From Ignavibacteria bacterium (GTDB lineage: Bacteria > Bacteroidota > Ignavibacteria > Tepidaquicellales > Tepidaquicellaceae), in NCBI GenBank assembly GCA_016719565.1, contig JADJYU010000001.1:434001-498000 (forward strand): 64,000 nucleotides of DNA, read 5' to 3'. A model generated the notes under the pieces. It saw nothing but the letters and a program-made list of their open reading frames with translations. It did no database searches and was not told the origin of the DNA. The position numbers and the translations under genes were made by a program. Of this stretch, positions 56,597 to 64,000 are shown piece by piece (position 1 is the first letter of the stretch; each line of letters begins with the position of its first letter).

Positions 56597-57425
56597 GGTT
56601 TACCGTAAAGAGAATTTTTTTAATTAACTTAAATTAAAAATTTTATTAAACATAAAAATTATTCCTTTCTTTTGAAGAAATATTATTTGCATAAATAGTA
56701 TGAAATGCTATATATTGAATTTATAACTTAAGTTCAGATTTTGTTTTAATTCGATAAGTAGTACTTTTAAATAATGAATTAAAATAACTTATGTAACATT
56801 AAAATTTTACATTAGTGATTAATTATTTTAAAATTGCTGAGAATAAGGAAGTCGAAGATTCGCATAGTTCGAAATAAATTAGTATTGTTTAAACAGTTAT
56901 TTATATATCTAATAATTAAATATTGTAATTTAAAATAAATTAGGAATAAATTGAGTCAGAATTTGCGAAAGTAGGAAATTTAATATTATATAACATTTTA
57001 AATTGGGTTTTAAAATTCTTATTTAAGATTTCACTTATAAAATATGAAACTGATAAGATTATTCACAGAGGATTTAAACTTTGGATGTAAAATGAATTAT
57101 AGTAAGTGACTTTCACTTAAATTGATATATAGTGAATGAAGGACAAAATTGATATTAACTAAAAGCATTTCACTTTCCAAATTATACTTAGTTATAAAAT
57201 TAATGAATTTAAAAGTTCAACAATTGCAGGTAAATATTTACAGAAATCTTAAGATCATTTAATTCTTGTCGGGATTCCATTTGAAAATGGCACGAATTGT
57301 GTGGGCAGCATTATTTTAAACAAAAAATAAAATTGCAATTTTGAACATCAACTTTTTTTATATAATATCTCAGATAAATTTTTGTAAAAATTCTTATAAT
57401 TAATGGTTCATGAGTAAATGATTGT

Positions 57426-57457
57426 GAAAAGGATTATGAAAAGGATTATGAAAAGGA
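57426..57457. repeat. 12-bp tandem repeat, 2.7 copies
   Basis: GAAAAGGATTAT is repeated head to tail at 57426 and 57438, with a partial third copy at 57450-57457. The units are identical. The repeat lies inside the AT-rich gap upstream of mnmG, 130 bases from the parS-like palindrome, and could be an iteron-like protein site. Confidence 0.7.
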
Positions 57458-57586
57458 ACATCTATATAAGCACTCATCGAAGAGAGACATTCATTTTTAA
57501 TGATTATTATTGAAAATAAATTTTAACAAAGTTATAAACAATTTTTTAACAATGATCTTAATAAATTACAAACTAAATTTTTATAT

Positions 57587-57602
57587 TGTTTCTCGAGAAA
57601 CA
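57587..57602. promoter_or_regulatory. parS-like 16-bp perfect palindrome
   Basis: TGTTTCTCGAGAAACA is a perfect inverted repeat. It equals the widespread ParB-binding site form TGTTTCACGTGAAACA at 14 of 16 positions, and the two differences (positions 7 and 10) are a symmetric pair, so the palindrome is kept. I saw no second full copy in the window. A ParB site is the best explanation; an operator for another dimeric protein is the alternative. Confidence 0.5.
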
Positions 57603-57791
57603 TTGTAAAAAACTTGAAATAACAAATAGATAGTAGATATGCAGGAAAAAAAATGATGGATTATTAATTATGATAAAAAGTTTTTCACAAATTTACAAAT
57701 AATTAGTAACAATCTATTTTAATAAAAAAATAATTATCTATGCATAGAAAATTAGCATAAATTTAAATAAATTAGCACCTATAAATTTTCA

Positions 57792-59696
57792 ATGGAAAAA
57801 AAATTTGATGTAATTGTAATTGGCGCAGGTCATGCAGGAATTGAGGCGTCTTATGCAGCTTCCAGAATGGGCTTGAAAGTTGGTTTAGTCACAATGGATA
57901 TAAATGCAGTTGGCAGAATGAGCTGTAATCCGGCTATCGGCGGAACTGCAAAAGGACATTTAGTCAGAGAAATTGACGCACTTGGCGGAATTATGGGGCA
58001 GATTGCAGATAAAACGGGAATTCAGTTCAAGATGCTGAATACATCAAAAGGACCCGCTATTTGGTCACCGAGATGTCAATCCGATAAAGATATGTATTCA
58101 CAAGAAGCCATCCAAATTATAAAATCGCAGGAGAATATAGAGATCATTCAGGATATGGTGAAGGAACTAACCGTTTCAAATGGTGCCTTAACAGAAAATG
58201 GATATAAATATGTAATAAATGGAATAAAGACTGAAGGCGGTAGGATAATTAACTGCAGTTCTGTAATAATAACTTCCGGTACATTTCTAAATGCTATAAT
58301 GCATACAGGAAAGTCGAATATTGAAGGTGGCAGGCTAGGGGAAAAATCAGCTACAGGACTTTCTGAATGTATGAAAAGTTTAGGCTTCGAAACCGGTAGA
58401 CTTAAAACCGGAACGCCACCCAGATTATTAAAGGAAACTATTGATTTTTCAGTTACAGAGGTTCAAAAAGGTGACGATAACCCAAAGCCATTTTCTCATA
58501 AAAAATATAAAAGATTTCCCTTTCATCCGCAGATCGATTGCTTTCTTACACATACTAATGAACTGACGCATGAAATATTAAGAACAGGTTTTGAAGATTC
58601 ACCTATGTTTACCGGCAGAATAAAAGGAGTCGGACCGAGATACTGTCCTTCGATTGAAGATAAAATTTCAAGATTTTCAGATAAGCCAAGGCATCAGATC
58701 TTTCTCGAACCGGAAACACTTGAAGGCGACTCCATTTATATGAATGGGTTTTCTACAAGCCTTCCCCTGGATGTTCAGGAAAAAGCAGCAAGGACAATTC
58801 CGGGACTCGAAAATGTGAAAATTGTAAAACAGGGATATGCTGTTGAGTATGATTTCTTTCCTACTCATCAAATAAATCTGACATTGGAGACAAAACTTGT
58901 TTCCGGGCTTTATACAGCGGGACAGATCAACGGTACATCAGGCTATGAAGAAGCTGCAGCACAAGGTCTGATGGCAGGTATAAATTCCGCACTTAAAATC
59001 AAAAATTCAGATCCTTTCATTTTGAAAAGAAGTGAAGCATATATCGGAGTTATGATCGATGATCTGGTTAATAAATGTCCGGACGAACCGTACAGAATGT
59101 TTACTTCGTGCGCTGAATACAGACTTGTACTTAGGCAGGATAATGCAGACAGAAGACTAATGAAATATGGTTTTGAATTCGGACTTGTTGCTCAGGAAAC
59201 AATGACTCATCTTATTGATAAAACAACACTTATATCTGAGGGATTTCAATTTTTTTCAAAAAACACAATCAGTCCGAAATCAATAAATGAAACTCTGGCC
59301 GGAAAAAATTCAAGTGAATTATCTCAGAATGAATTCATTAACAATATTATTAAGCGAAATGAAATTAACATAAAAGATATACTTTCGCTTGATACTTTTA
59401 ATGAGAATGATCTGATTAGAAAATTAAGGGAAAATGATGAAGCATCAAATCAGATAGAAATTGAAATTAAATATAAAGGATACATTGCCAGGCAGGATGA
59501 ACAAATAAATAATTTCATCAGGAATGAGTCAATCAGAATTCCGGATGATTTTAAATTTGAGAAAGTAAAATCACTTTCGACCGAAGCGCTTGAAAAGCTT
59601 AAAAAAATAAAACCAAATTCTATCGGGCAGGCAATGAGAATTTCCGGTGTTCGTCCGTCTGATATTTCAGCTGTAATGATTTACATTCGGGGTTAA
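57792..59696 (+). CDS. mnmG: tRNA U34 carboxymethylaminomethyl synthesis enzyme MnmG
   Basis: A 634-residue FAD enzyme. It has the opening fold VIVIGAGHAGIEASYAASRMG, the catalytic CNPAIGGTAKGHLVREIDALGG, the second block LKTGTPPRLLKETIDFS, RYCPSIEDKISRF, GQINGTSGYEEAAAQGLMAGINSAL, and the helical C-terminal domain that binds MnmE (YIARQDEQINNF, EALEKLKKIKPNSIGQAMRISGV). With MnmE it modifies wobble uridine in several tRNAs. The length is normal (E. coli 629). It is preceded by the 1.2-kb AT-rich gap. Confidence 0.97.
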   Translation: MEKKFDVIVIGAGHAGIEASYAASRMGLKVGLVTMDINAVGRMSCNPAIGGTAKGHLVREIDALGGIMGQIADKTGIQFKMLNTSKGPAIWSPRCQSDKDMYSQEAIQIIKSQENIEIIQDMVKELTVSNGALTENGYKYVINGIKTEGGRIINCSSVIITSGTFLNAIMHTGKSNIEGGRLGEKSATGLSECMKSLGFETGRLKTGTPPRLLKETIDFSVTEVQKGDDNPKPFSHKKYKRFPFHPQIDCFLTHTNELTHEILRTGFEDSPMFTGRIKGVGPRYCPSIEDKISRFSDKPRHQIFLEPETLEGDSIYMNGFSTSLPLDVQEKAARTIPGLENVKIVKQGYAVEYDFFPTHQINLTLETKLVSGLYTAGQINGTSGYEEAAAQGLMAGINSALKIKNSDPFILKRSEAYIGVMIDDLVNKCPDEPYRMFTSCAEYRLVLRQDNADRRLMKYGFEFGLVAQETMTHLIDKTTLISEGFQFFSKNTISPKSINETLAGKNSSELSQNEFINNIIKRNEINIKDILSLDTFNENDLIRKLRENDEASNQIEIEIKYKGYIARQDEQINNFIRNESIRIPDDFKFEKVKSLSTEALEKLKKIKPNSIGQAMRISGVRPSDISAVMIYIRG

Positions 59697-59713
59697 TTAT
59701 ATTAATTAAAAAA

Positions 59714-61051
59714 ATGAATACAAGTATTAACGAAGATTTTTTAGCGGAAGTATGTTCTGAAATTTCCGGTGGTAATTCTGATATTAAAAAATATTATCCG
59801 GGAGATTTTCCTGAAAGGCAGCCGGTTCAGACAGTTTACGGCGGAGCGCAGTTGTTCAATTCGGAAACGATCAAAAAAATAGGGGAGCTGGCGCTAAAAT
59901 CAATGCAGGATTACGGATCTGATCCTGTTGAATTCGCCGGGTCTTTAGGAATCGAAGGTGATGATAATTATAAAAAAATTATCCATGCTAAAGTCCTGAG
60001 TAAACTTGAAAATGAAGCGGTTGAAGATTTTCGGATAGATTTTGAAGACGGATTCGGTATCAGATCTGAAGAAGAAGAAGATAAGACAGCTGAATTTACT
60101 GCAGGTGAAGTTTTAACTGCAATGAATGAAAATTTACTGTCACCGTTTATGGGGATAAGAATTAAGAGTTTTTCAGATGAGATGATGAAGCGTGCGATCA
60201 GAACAATGGATATTTTTATTACTCGCGTAACGGAACAATCAGCCGGTAAACTTCCTGAAAATTTTGTAATAACTCTGCCTAAAGTTTTAAATAAGAATCA
60301 GGTTTCGGCAATGGTAAAAATTCTTAAAGAGCTTGAGAAAAAACTTGGACTGAATGACGCGAGTCTGAAAATTGAGCTGATGATAGAAACTACCCAGTCA
60401 ATTTTTGATATTAATGGAAATGCTAATCTTCTGCAGCTTGTAAAAGAAGCGGAGGGCAGATGCATTGCAGCGCATTTCGGAGTTTATGATTATACCGCTT
60501 TATGCGATATCACTGCAAAGCATCAGAATATGCAGCATCCGGTGTGTGACTTTGCAAGACATATGATGAAAGTTACGCTTGCAGGTACCGGTATCTGGCT
60601 TTCAGACGGAGCGACTAATGTGATGCCGGTAACGGTTCATAAGGGAGATGTATTAAGTGAGATCGAGCAGCGTGAAAACAGAGCGGGTATTTACAAAGCA
60701 TGGAAGAATTCATTTGATGATATAAAACATTCTTTGAAAAATGGATTTTATCAGGGATGGGATCTTCATCCGGCTCAGATACCGGTGAGATATGCAGCGG
60801 TGTTTGATTTTTTTCTGGAAGGAATCGGACAGGCATCTGACAGACTGAGTAATTTTATAGATAAAGCTGCGCAGGCAACATTAGTCGGTGATATTTTTGA
60901 TGATGCAGCGACAGGTCAGGGACTTCTGAATTATTTTCTCAGAGCGTATAACTGCGGAGCGGTAACTGAAAAAGAAATTTTAAAGACGGGCATTTCTCAT
61001 GATGAACTCAGAGGAAAATCATTTTTGAAAATATTAGAGAACAGAAAATAG
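59714..61051 (+). CDS. CitE/HpcH-HpaI-superfamily protein (DUF6986-like)
   Basis: A 445-residue cytoplasmic protein of the citrate-lyase-beta/aldolase TIM-barrel superfamily. The metal-site motif RIDFEDGFGIRSEEEEDK is followed by strand motifs IRIKSFSDE, IELMIETTQSIFD and AAHFGVYDYTALCDI, and a C-terminal part with WDLHPAQIPVRYAAV. It is longer than CitE (about 290) and near the size of a family often labelled DUF6986, whose reaction I cannot state; some databases call it phosphoenolpyruvate kinase. It follows mnmG by 17 bases, so it is probably co-transcribed. Confidence 0.8.
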   Translation: MNTSINEDFLAEVCSEISGGNSDIKKYYPGDFPERQPVQTVYGGAQLFNSETIKKIGELALKSMQDYGSDPVEFAGSLGIEGDDNYKKIIHAKVLSKLENEAVEDFRIDFEDGFGIRSEEEEDKTAEFTAGEVLTAMNENLLSPFMGIRIKSFSDEMMKRAIRTMDIFITRVTEQSAGKLPENFVITLPKVLNKNQVSAMVKILKELEKKLGLNDASLKIELMIETTQSIFDINGNANLLQLVKEAEGRCIAAHFGVYDYTALCDITAKHQNMQHPVCDFARHMMKVTLAGTGIWLSDGATNVMPVTVHKGDVLSEIEQRENRAGIYKAWKNSFDDIKHSLKNGFYQGWDLHPAQIPVRYAAVFDFFLEGIGQASDRLSNFIDKAAQATLVGDIFDDAATGQGLLNYFLRAYNCGAVTEKEILKTGISHDELRGKSFLKILENRK

Positions 61052-61111
61052 AGTTTAGTAATTGTTAGCTCTTGCTTGATGCTGGTTTAAATTTTTTAAA
61101 TAATAAATTAT

Positions 61112-61852
61112 TTGTCAGATCTAATAATAATACGTTCTGAAATCTTTGAAAAATTTCCTGAAATAATTTTCGGGTTCAGCACAAAACCCGGAGGTGTTTC
61201 AACGGAACCGTATTGTCTAAATTTAAGCAATGCCGTAGGAGATGATCCGGATAATGTTTCAGCAAACAGAAATTTATTTTTCAGACGGCTCGGAATTGAT
61301 GAAAACAGAATAACTTTTCAGAAACAGATCCACTCATCAGTGGTGAATTATTCACCTCATCCGTGTCATTTCGAGGGATGTGACGCCATATTTACCGATA
61401 AAAAAAATAACTTCCTGGCAGTCGGAGTAGCTGACTGTATTCCCGTTTTTTTGTATGATCCTGTTTCAAAAGTAATAGCCGGGATTCATTCAGGCTGGAA
61501 AGGCACTCACGAAAAAATCCTTACTAGGACTATCAGCGAACTCATAAATAAATTCGGGATCGATCCTGCGAATTTAACGGCGTATATCGGACCCGGGATC
61601 TGCAGTGATCATTATGAAGTAGGAGAGGAAGTCGGTATTCTGTTTAATGAAAAATACAGACACAGATCAAACGGAAAATATTTTCTCGATCTTAAGAAAG
61701 ATAATTATGATCAGCTTATAAACTCCGGAGTAAAGCATGATTCCATAGAAGTGTCAGGACTTTGTACCTTTTGTGAAAAAGATTTACTGCATTCTTACAG
61801 AAGAGACGGAACTTTGTCAGGAAGAATGTTCGGAATTATTGGAATTGTATGA
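61112..61852 (+). CDS. pgeF: YfiH/LACC1-family purine nucleoside phosphorylase (PgeF)
   Basis: A 246-residue protein, TTG start at 61112. It shows the family motifs QKQIHSSVV (first metal-binding His), CDAIFTDKKNNFLAVGVADCIPVFLYDP, AGIHSGWKGTHEKI and the end GLCTFCEKDLLHSYRRDG with Cys and His ligands. Members have been called polyphenol oxidase or laccase; later work shows phosphorolysis or deamination of adenosine and inosine. No ATG gives a full N-terminus, so the TTG is well supported. It is third in a run with mnmG and the CitE-like gene. Confidence 0.88.
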   Translation: MSDLIIIRSEIFEKFPEIIFGFSTKPGGVSTEPYCLNLSNAVGDDPDNVSANRNLFFRRLGIDENRITFQKQIHSSVVNYSPHPCHFEGCDAIFTDKKNNFLAVGVADCIPVFLYDPVSKVIAGIHSGWKGTHEKILTRTISELINKFGIDPANLTAYIGPGICSDHYEVGEEVGILFNEKYRHRSNGKYFLDLKKDNYDQLINSGVKHDSIEVSGLCTFCEKDLLHSYRRDGTLSGRMFGIIGIV

Positions 61853-61919
61853 CAGGCTTAGTTAAAAGAGATGAGTATATTAAAAATACTTTATCAATCA
61901 GTGAAAATATTTTTTACTG

Positions 61920-63176
61920 TCAGCTTTGAATGTTTAATGAAGATATATCAGGTTTATTTTTTTTAAGAACAGAGTAAGTATAGAAAGTAGCAAAGATCAT
62001 TATTATGCCACCCGTAATAAACGGATACTGATATCCAAAATACTGGTAAGCAAACCCACCCCACATAGGACCAAGAAATCTTGCAAATGCGCTCAGCGAC
62101 TGATTCATTCCCAGCACCGTTCCTTGTTCATTCGGCGAAACATTTTGTGAAAGCAGACTTATCGATGCTGTATTATTGAAGCCGTTACCTATGGCAAGTA
62201 CTGCAGTAACAGCCAGCAGAATTCCGACTGAAGATGAAAATCCAATTAATCCGATACCGAATATTGTCAGAAAATTTCCGAGTATGAGAGTATTCTCTTC
62301 TCCGATTTTTTTCTGAATTATTCTAATTAAAAAAATCTGAACTATTGCGCCGGCAATTCCCATAAAGGAAAACATATATCCGATCTCCGCCTGACTCAAT
62401 GCGAGTCCGTCTTTCCTTTCCGCGAAAAGCTGATATGTCCCGAATATATTTGAAAATGAAAACACCGCAATAAAAAAAATGATAACATATTTACCGTATT
62501 GTTTATTTCTAACTGTTTCGGCTATTTTTTTAAAATTGATATTTGTAATTACTTTTACATCGCTGCGGTTTTTTTTCAAAATATCCGGAGGAAGTGTTTC
62601 CTTAAAAACAAAAATACTCATCAACAATGCTATCAGCGAAAGACCGGCTGAAACAAAAACGGGAAATCCGTAACCAAAACTTTCCGAAAGCACTCCGCCG
62701 ACTGACGGACCGAATACAAAACCCAGCGAGAATGCGGCGCTGATAAGTCCCATACCTTTTGATCTCTCTTCAGGCGGAGTTACATCTGAGATCACCGCCT
62801 GAGCTGCAGATATATTTCCGGCGAATGCTCCGGCAAACGCTCTTGAAAAAATAAACAGCACTGCTGAAATGAACACTCCGGAAAATACCAGCGCAAGCAG
62901 AAGATTTGAAACTACACTTCCTGCAAGACTAACTATCAGCACAGGCTTTCTGCCGTATTTATCCGAAAGCGAACCCCAGAACGGCGTAAACAAAAACTGC
63001 ATCAGTGAAAAAATACCGACTACAAGTCCGATGGTGACTTCATTTATATGAAGCACATTTACTGAAAATGTCGGCAGCAACGGAAGTATTATTCCGAATC
63101 CAAGCAGGTCTATAAAAATTGTAAGGAATATAATAAAGAGAGTGGTCCGCTTTTTATGATTATTTCTGCTGATCAT
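61920..63176 (-). CDS. MFS transporter, TetA/DHA1-like
   Basis: A 418-residue protein with 12 membrane helices. Motif A is clear after helix 2 (WGSLSDKYGRKPVLIVSLAG), and helix 1 has IFIDLLGFGIILPLLPTF as in TetA-type proton antiporters. Helix 5 contains GPSVGGVLSESFGYGFPVF, the antiporter motif C pattern. It likely exports drugs or other small molecules in exchange for protons; the substrate is unknown. Its ATG overlaps the stop of the M50 protease gene by four bases. Confidence 0.9.
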   Translation of the reverse strand: MISRNNHKKRTTLFIIFLTIFIDLLGFGIILPLLPTFSVNVLHINEVTIGLVVGIFSLMQFLFTPFWGSLSDKYGRKPVLIVSLAGSVVSNLLLALVFSGVFISAVLFIFSRAFAGAFAGNISAAQAVISDVTPPEERSKGMGLISAAFSLGFVFGPSVGGVLSESFGYGFPVFVSAGLSLIALLMSIFVFKETLPPDILKKNRSDVKVITNINFKKIAETVRNKQYGKYVIIFFIAVFSFSNIFGTYQLFAERKDGLALSQAEIGYMFSFMGIAGAIVQIFLIRIIQKKIGEENTLILGNFLTIFGIGLIGFSSSVGILLAVTAVLAIGNGFNNTASISLLSQNVSPNEQGTVLGMNQSLSAFARFLGPMWGGFAYQYFGYQYPFITGGIIMIFATFYTYSVLKKNKPDISSLNIQS

Positions 63177-64000
63177 AATTCATAAACGGGTACCGGGCAG
63201 AATGATACAATGAAAATAAAAAATGTGAACCAGCCAATCAGCATTCTTCTTTCATTAAGCGGCTGTTCATATTCAGATAAAACGGGAGGATGTTCTATTT
63301 TTATTACAAATAAAATCAGCACTGCCCACACAAGCCAGTTTATCGAACCCCAGTTTATGTTTATTTCAAAAAGCGGCATTAATCCTGCCAGCCCAAAGAA
63401 CATAAGCAGTCCGAATGTAGCGTAAGCAATATATTTATGCTTATCGCCGAACATAGCGTAAGATATGTGTCCGCCGTCAAGCTGACCTACCGGCATCATA
63501 TTAAGTGAAGTGATAAGAAGTCCGAACCATCCGACACACAGAAACGGATAATGATAAAATTCATTCATCGGCGGCATAAATATGCCGGGCGAAGATGCGA
63601 ACAATTTCTCGAATGTCCAGAAGACAATATTGTAACCGAATGAAAATCCGCCGACAGGAATACCGGTAGCTCTGTATTCCGGATGAATCTCGTAAATGTA
63701 ATTGATTGAAGGCAGTGTCAGAAATCCAATAAGCAGTATTATTATAGTAGTTATCCAGCCGGCGATCGGTCCGGCAGCGCCGATGTCAAACAGCGCTTTT
63801 CTGCTGTAATTACTCGTTTTCATTTTTATAACAGCTCCCATTGTTCCAAACGGATTCAGAAAAATAAACGGAAAGGGAATGTAATACGGCAATGTCACGG
63901 GAATTCTATGGATCTTAGCGGCAAAATAATGACCAAATTCGTGAGTCGTAATTACCAGTAGTATCAGAAAAGAATATGTAAGCCCGAGTGAAAAATTGCT
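63173..64000 (-). CDS. M50 site-2-type membrane metalloprotease (partial, 5' end outside window)
   Basis: The frame stays open to the window edge, so the N-terminus is missing. The first visible residues include TTHEFGHYFAAKIH (63,9xx region), which is the HExxH zinc motif of site-2 proteases. Near residue 190 of the visible part, NMMPVGQLDGGHISY supplies the third ligand (LDG). Four or more membrane helices are visible. The short first stretch has a GTG at 63896-63898 that could be mistaken for a start; it would remove the zinc motif. S2P enzymes cleave membrane-bound regulators. The gene is coupled to the MFS gene downstream. Confidence 0.9.
   Translation of the reverse strand, partial: SNFSLGLTYSFLILLVITTHEFGHYFAAKIHRIPVTLPYYIPFPFIFLNPFGTMGAVIKMKTSNYSRKALFDIGAAGPIAGWITTIIILLIGFLTLPSINYIYEIHPEYRATGIPVGGFSFGYNIVFWTFEKLFASSPGIFMPPMNEFYHYPFLCVGWFGLLITSLNMMPVGQLDGGHISYAMFGDKHKYIAYATFGLLMFFGLAGLMPLFEININWGSINWLVWAVLILFVIKIEHPPVLSEYEQPLNERRMLIGWFTFFIFIVSFCPVPVYEL

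Larger units (their letters stand above)
56597..57791. other. 1.2-kb AT-rich gap upstream of mnmG; possible replication/segregation region
   Basis: There is no gene on either strand. The base composition is extremely AT-rich compared with the flanks. It holds a perfect DnaA-box match, TTATTCACA (57059-57067), and two one-mismatch sites, TTATAAACA (57532-57540) and TTTTTCACA (57681-57689). It also holds a 12-bp tandem repeat (57426-57457) and a 16-bp palindrome like parS (57587-57602). In many bacteria oriC lies beside mnmG (gidA), so these features together suggest an origin or a segregation site. But dnaA, rsmG, parA and parB are not in the window and a single strict box is weak evidence. 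The region also has to hold the promoters of the divergent flanking genes. Confidence 0.4.

Overview
The window is low-GC bacterial DNA that looks like the Ignavibacteria side of the Bacteroidota/Chlorobiota group. Supporting signs are four secreted proteins ending in a type IX secretion (T9SS) sorting domain of the QNYPNPFNP...GIYFY type, a TonB-dependent receptor with a carboxypeptidase-regulatory N-terminus, and Bacteroidota-style house-keeping genes (DUF4199, M61 peptidase, mnmG, PurT, CPXCG protein). No phage, transposase, CRISPR or rRNA genes were seen. One tRNA (Pro-UGG) is present.

Layout. 1-8.7 kb: repeat-rich DNA, then five long genes that are each broken by several frameshifts (at least 16 in about 8 kb). 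Three of these are secreted proteins that end in a dockerin-like module. 8.8-13 kb: an intact T9SS-secreted beta-propeller protein, divergent from a TonB-dependent receptor. 13.3-18.9 kb: a tightly coupled carotenoid operon (CarH-like B12 regulator, crtI, crtB, fused lycopene cyclase, CruG-like glycosyltransferase, cruF) predicted to make a monocyclic glycosylated hydroxy-carotenoid. 19.0-24.5 kb: a minus-strand operon with an S51 peptidase-SnoaL fusion, purT, and a protein joining a class I methyltransferase to the C-terminal half of carbamoyl-phosphate synthetase. This last protein is the most unusual gene in the window. 24.8-32.3 kb: TPR protein, serine hydrolase, PPK2, SDR, a helical unknown and an ASPIC/UnbV T9SS protein. 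32.4-37.6 kb: small house-keeping and stress genes (GNAT, FAD oxidoreductase, MmcQ, LOG, DUF4199, DUF2007) and an ECF sigma factor. 37.7-45.4 kb: Ycf48-like dockerin protein, DinB fragment, adenine deaminase, GNAT, M61 peptidase, DUF1028 protein. 45.6-51.8 kb: an NfnB-NfnA-like flavoprotein fusion, CPXCG protein, rhomboid protease, PyrD and tRNA-Pro. 52-56.6 kb: two more secreted proteins. 56.6-57.8 kb: a very AT-rich 1.2 kb gap upstream of mnmG carrying a parS-like palindrome and a DnaA-box match. 57.8-64 kb: mnmG, a CitE-like protein, pgeF, an MFS exporter and an M50 protease cut by the window edge.

Themes. Two C-terminal module types tag secreted proteins: the T9SS type A domain (four proteins) and a roughly 150-residue beta domain plus two EF-hand dockerin-like loops (five proteins). 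The carotenoid operon carries its own putative light/B12 regulator, with a 9-bp direct repeat beside its likely promoter. Several genes look like fusions of normally separate proteins. All functions are inferred from reading the sequence; no database search was possible.
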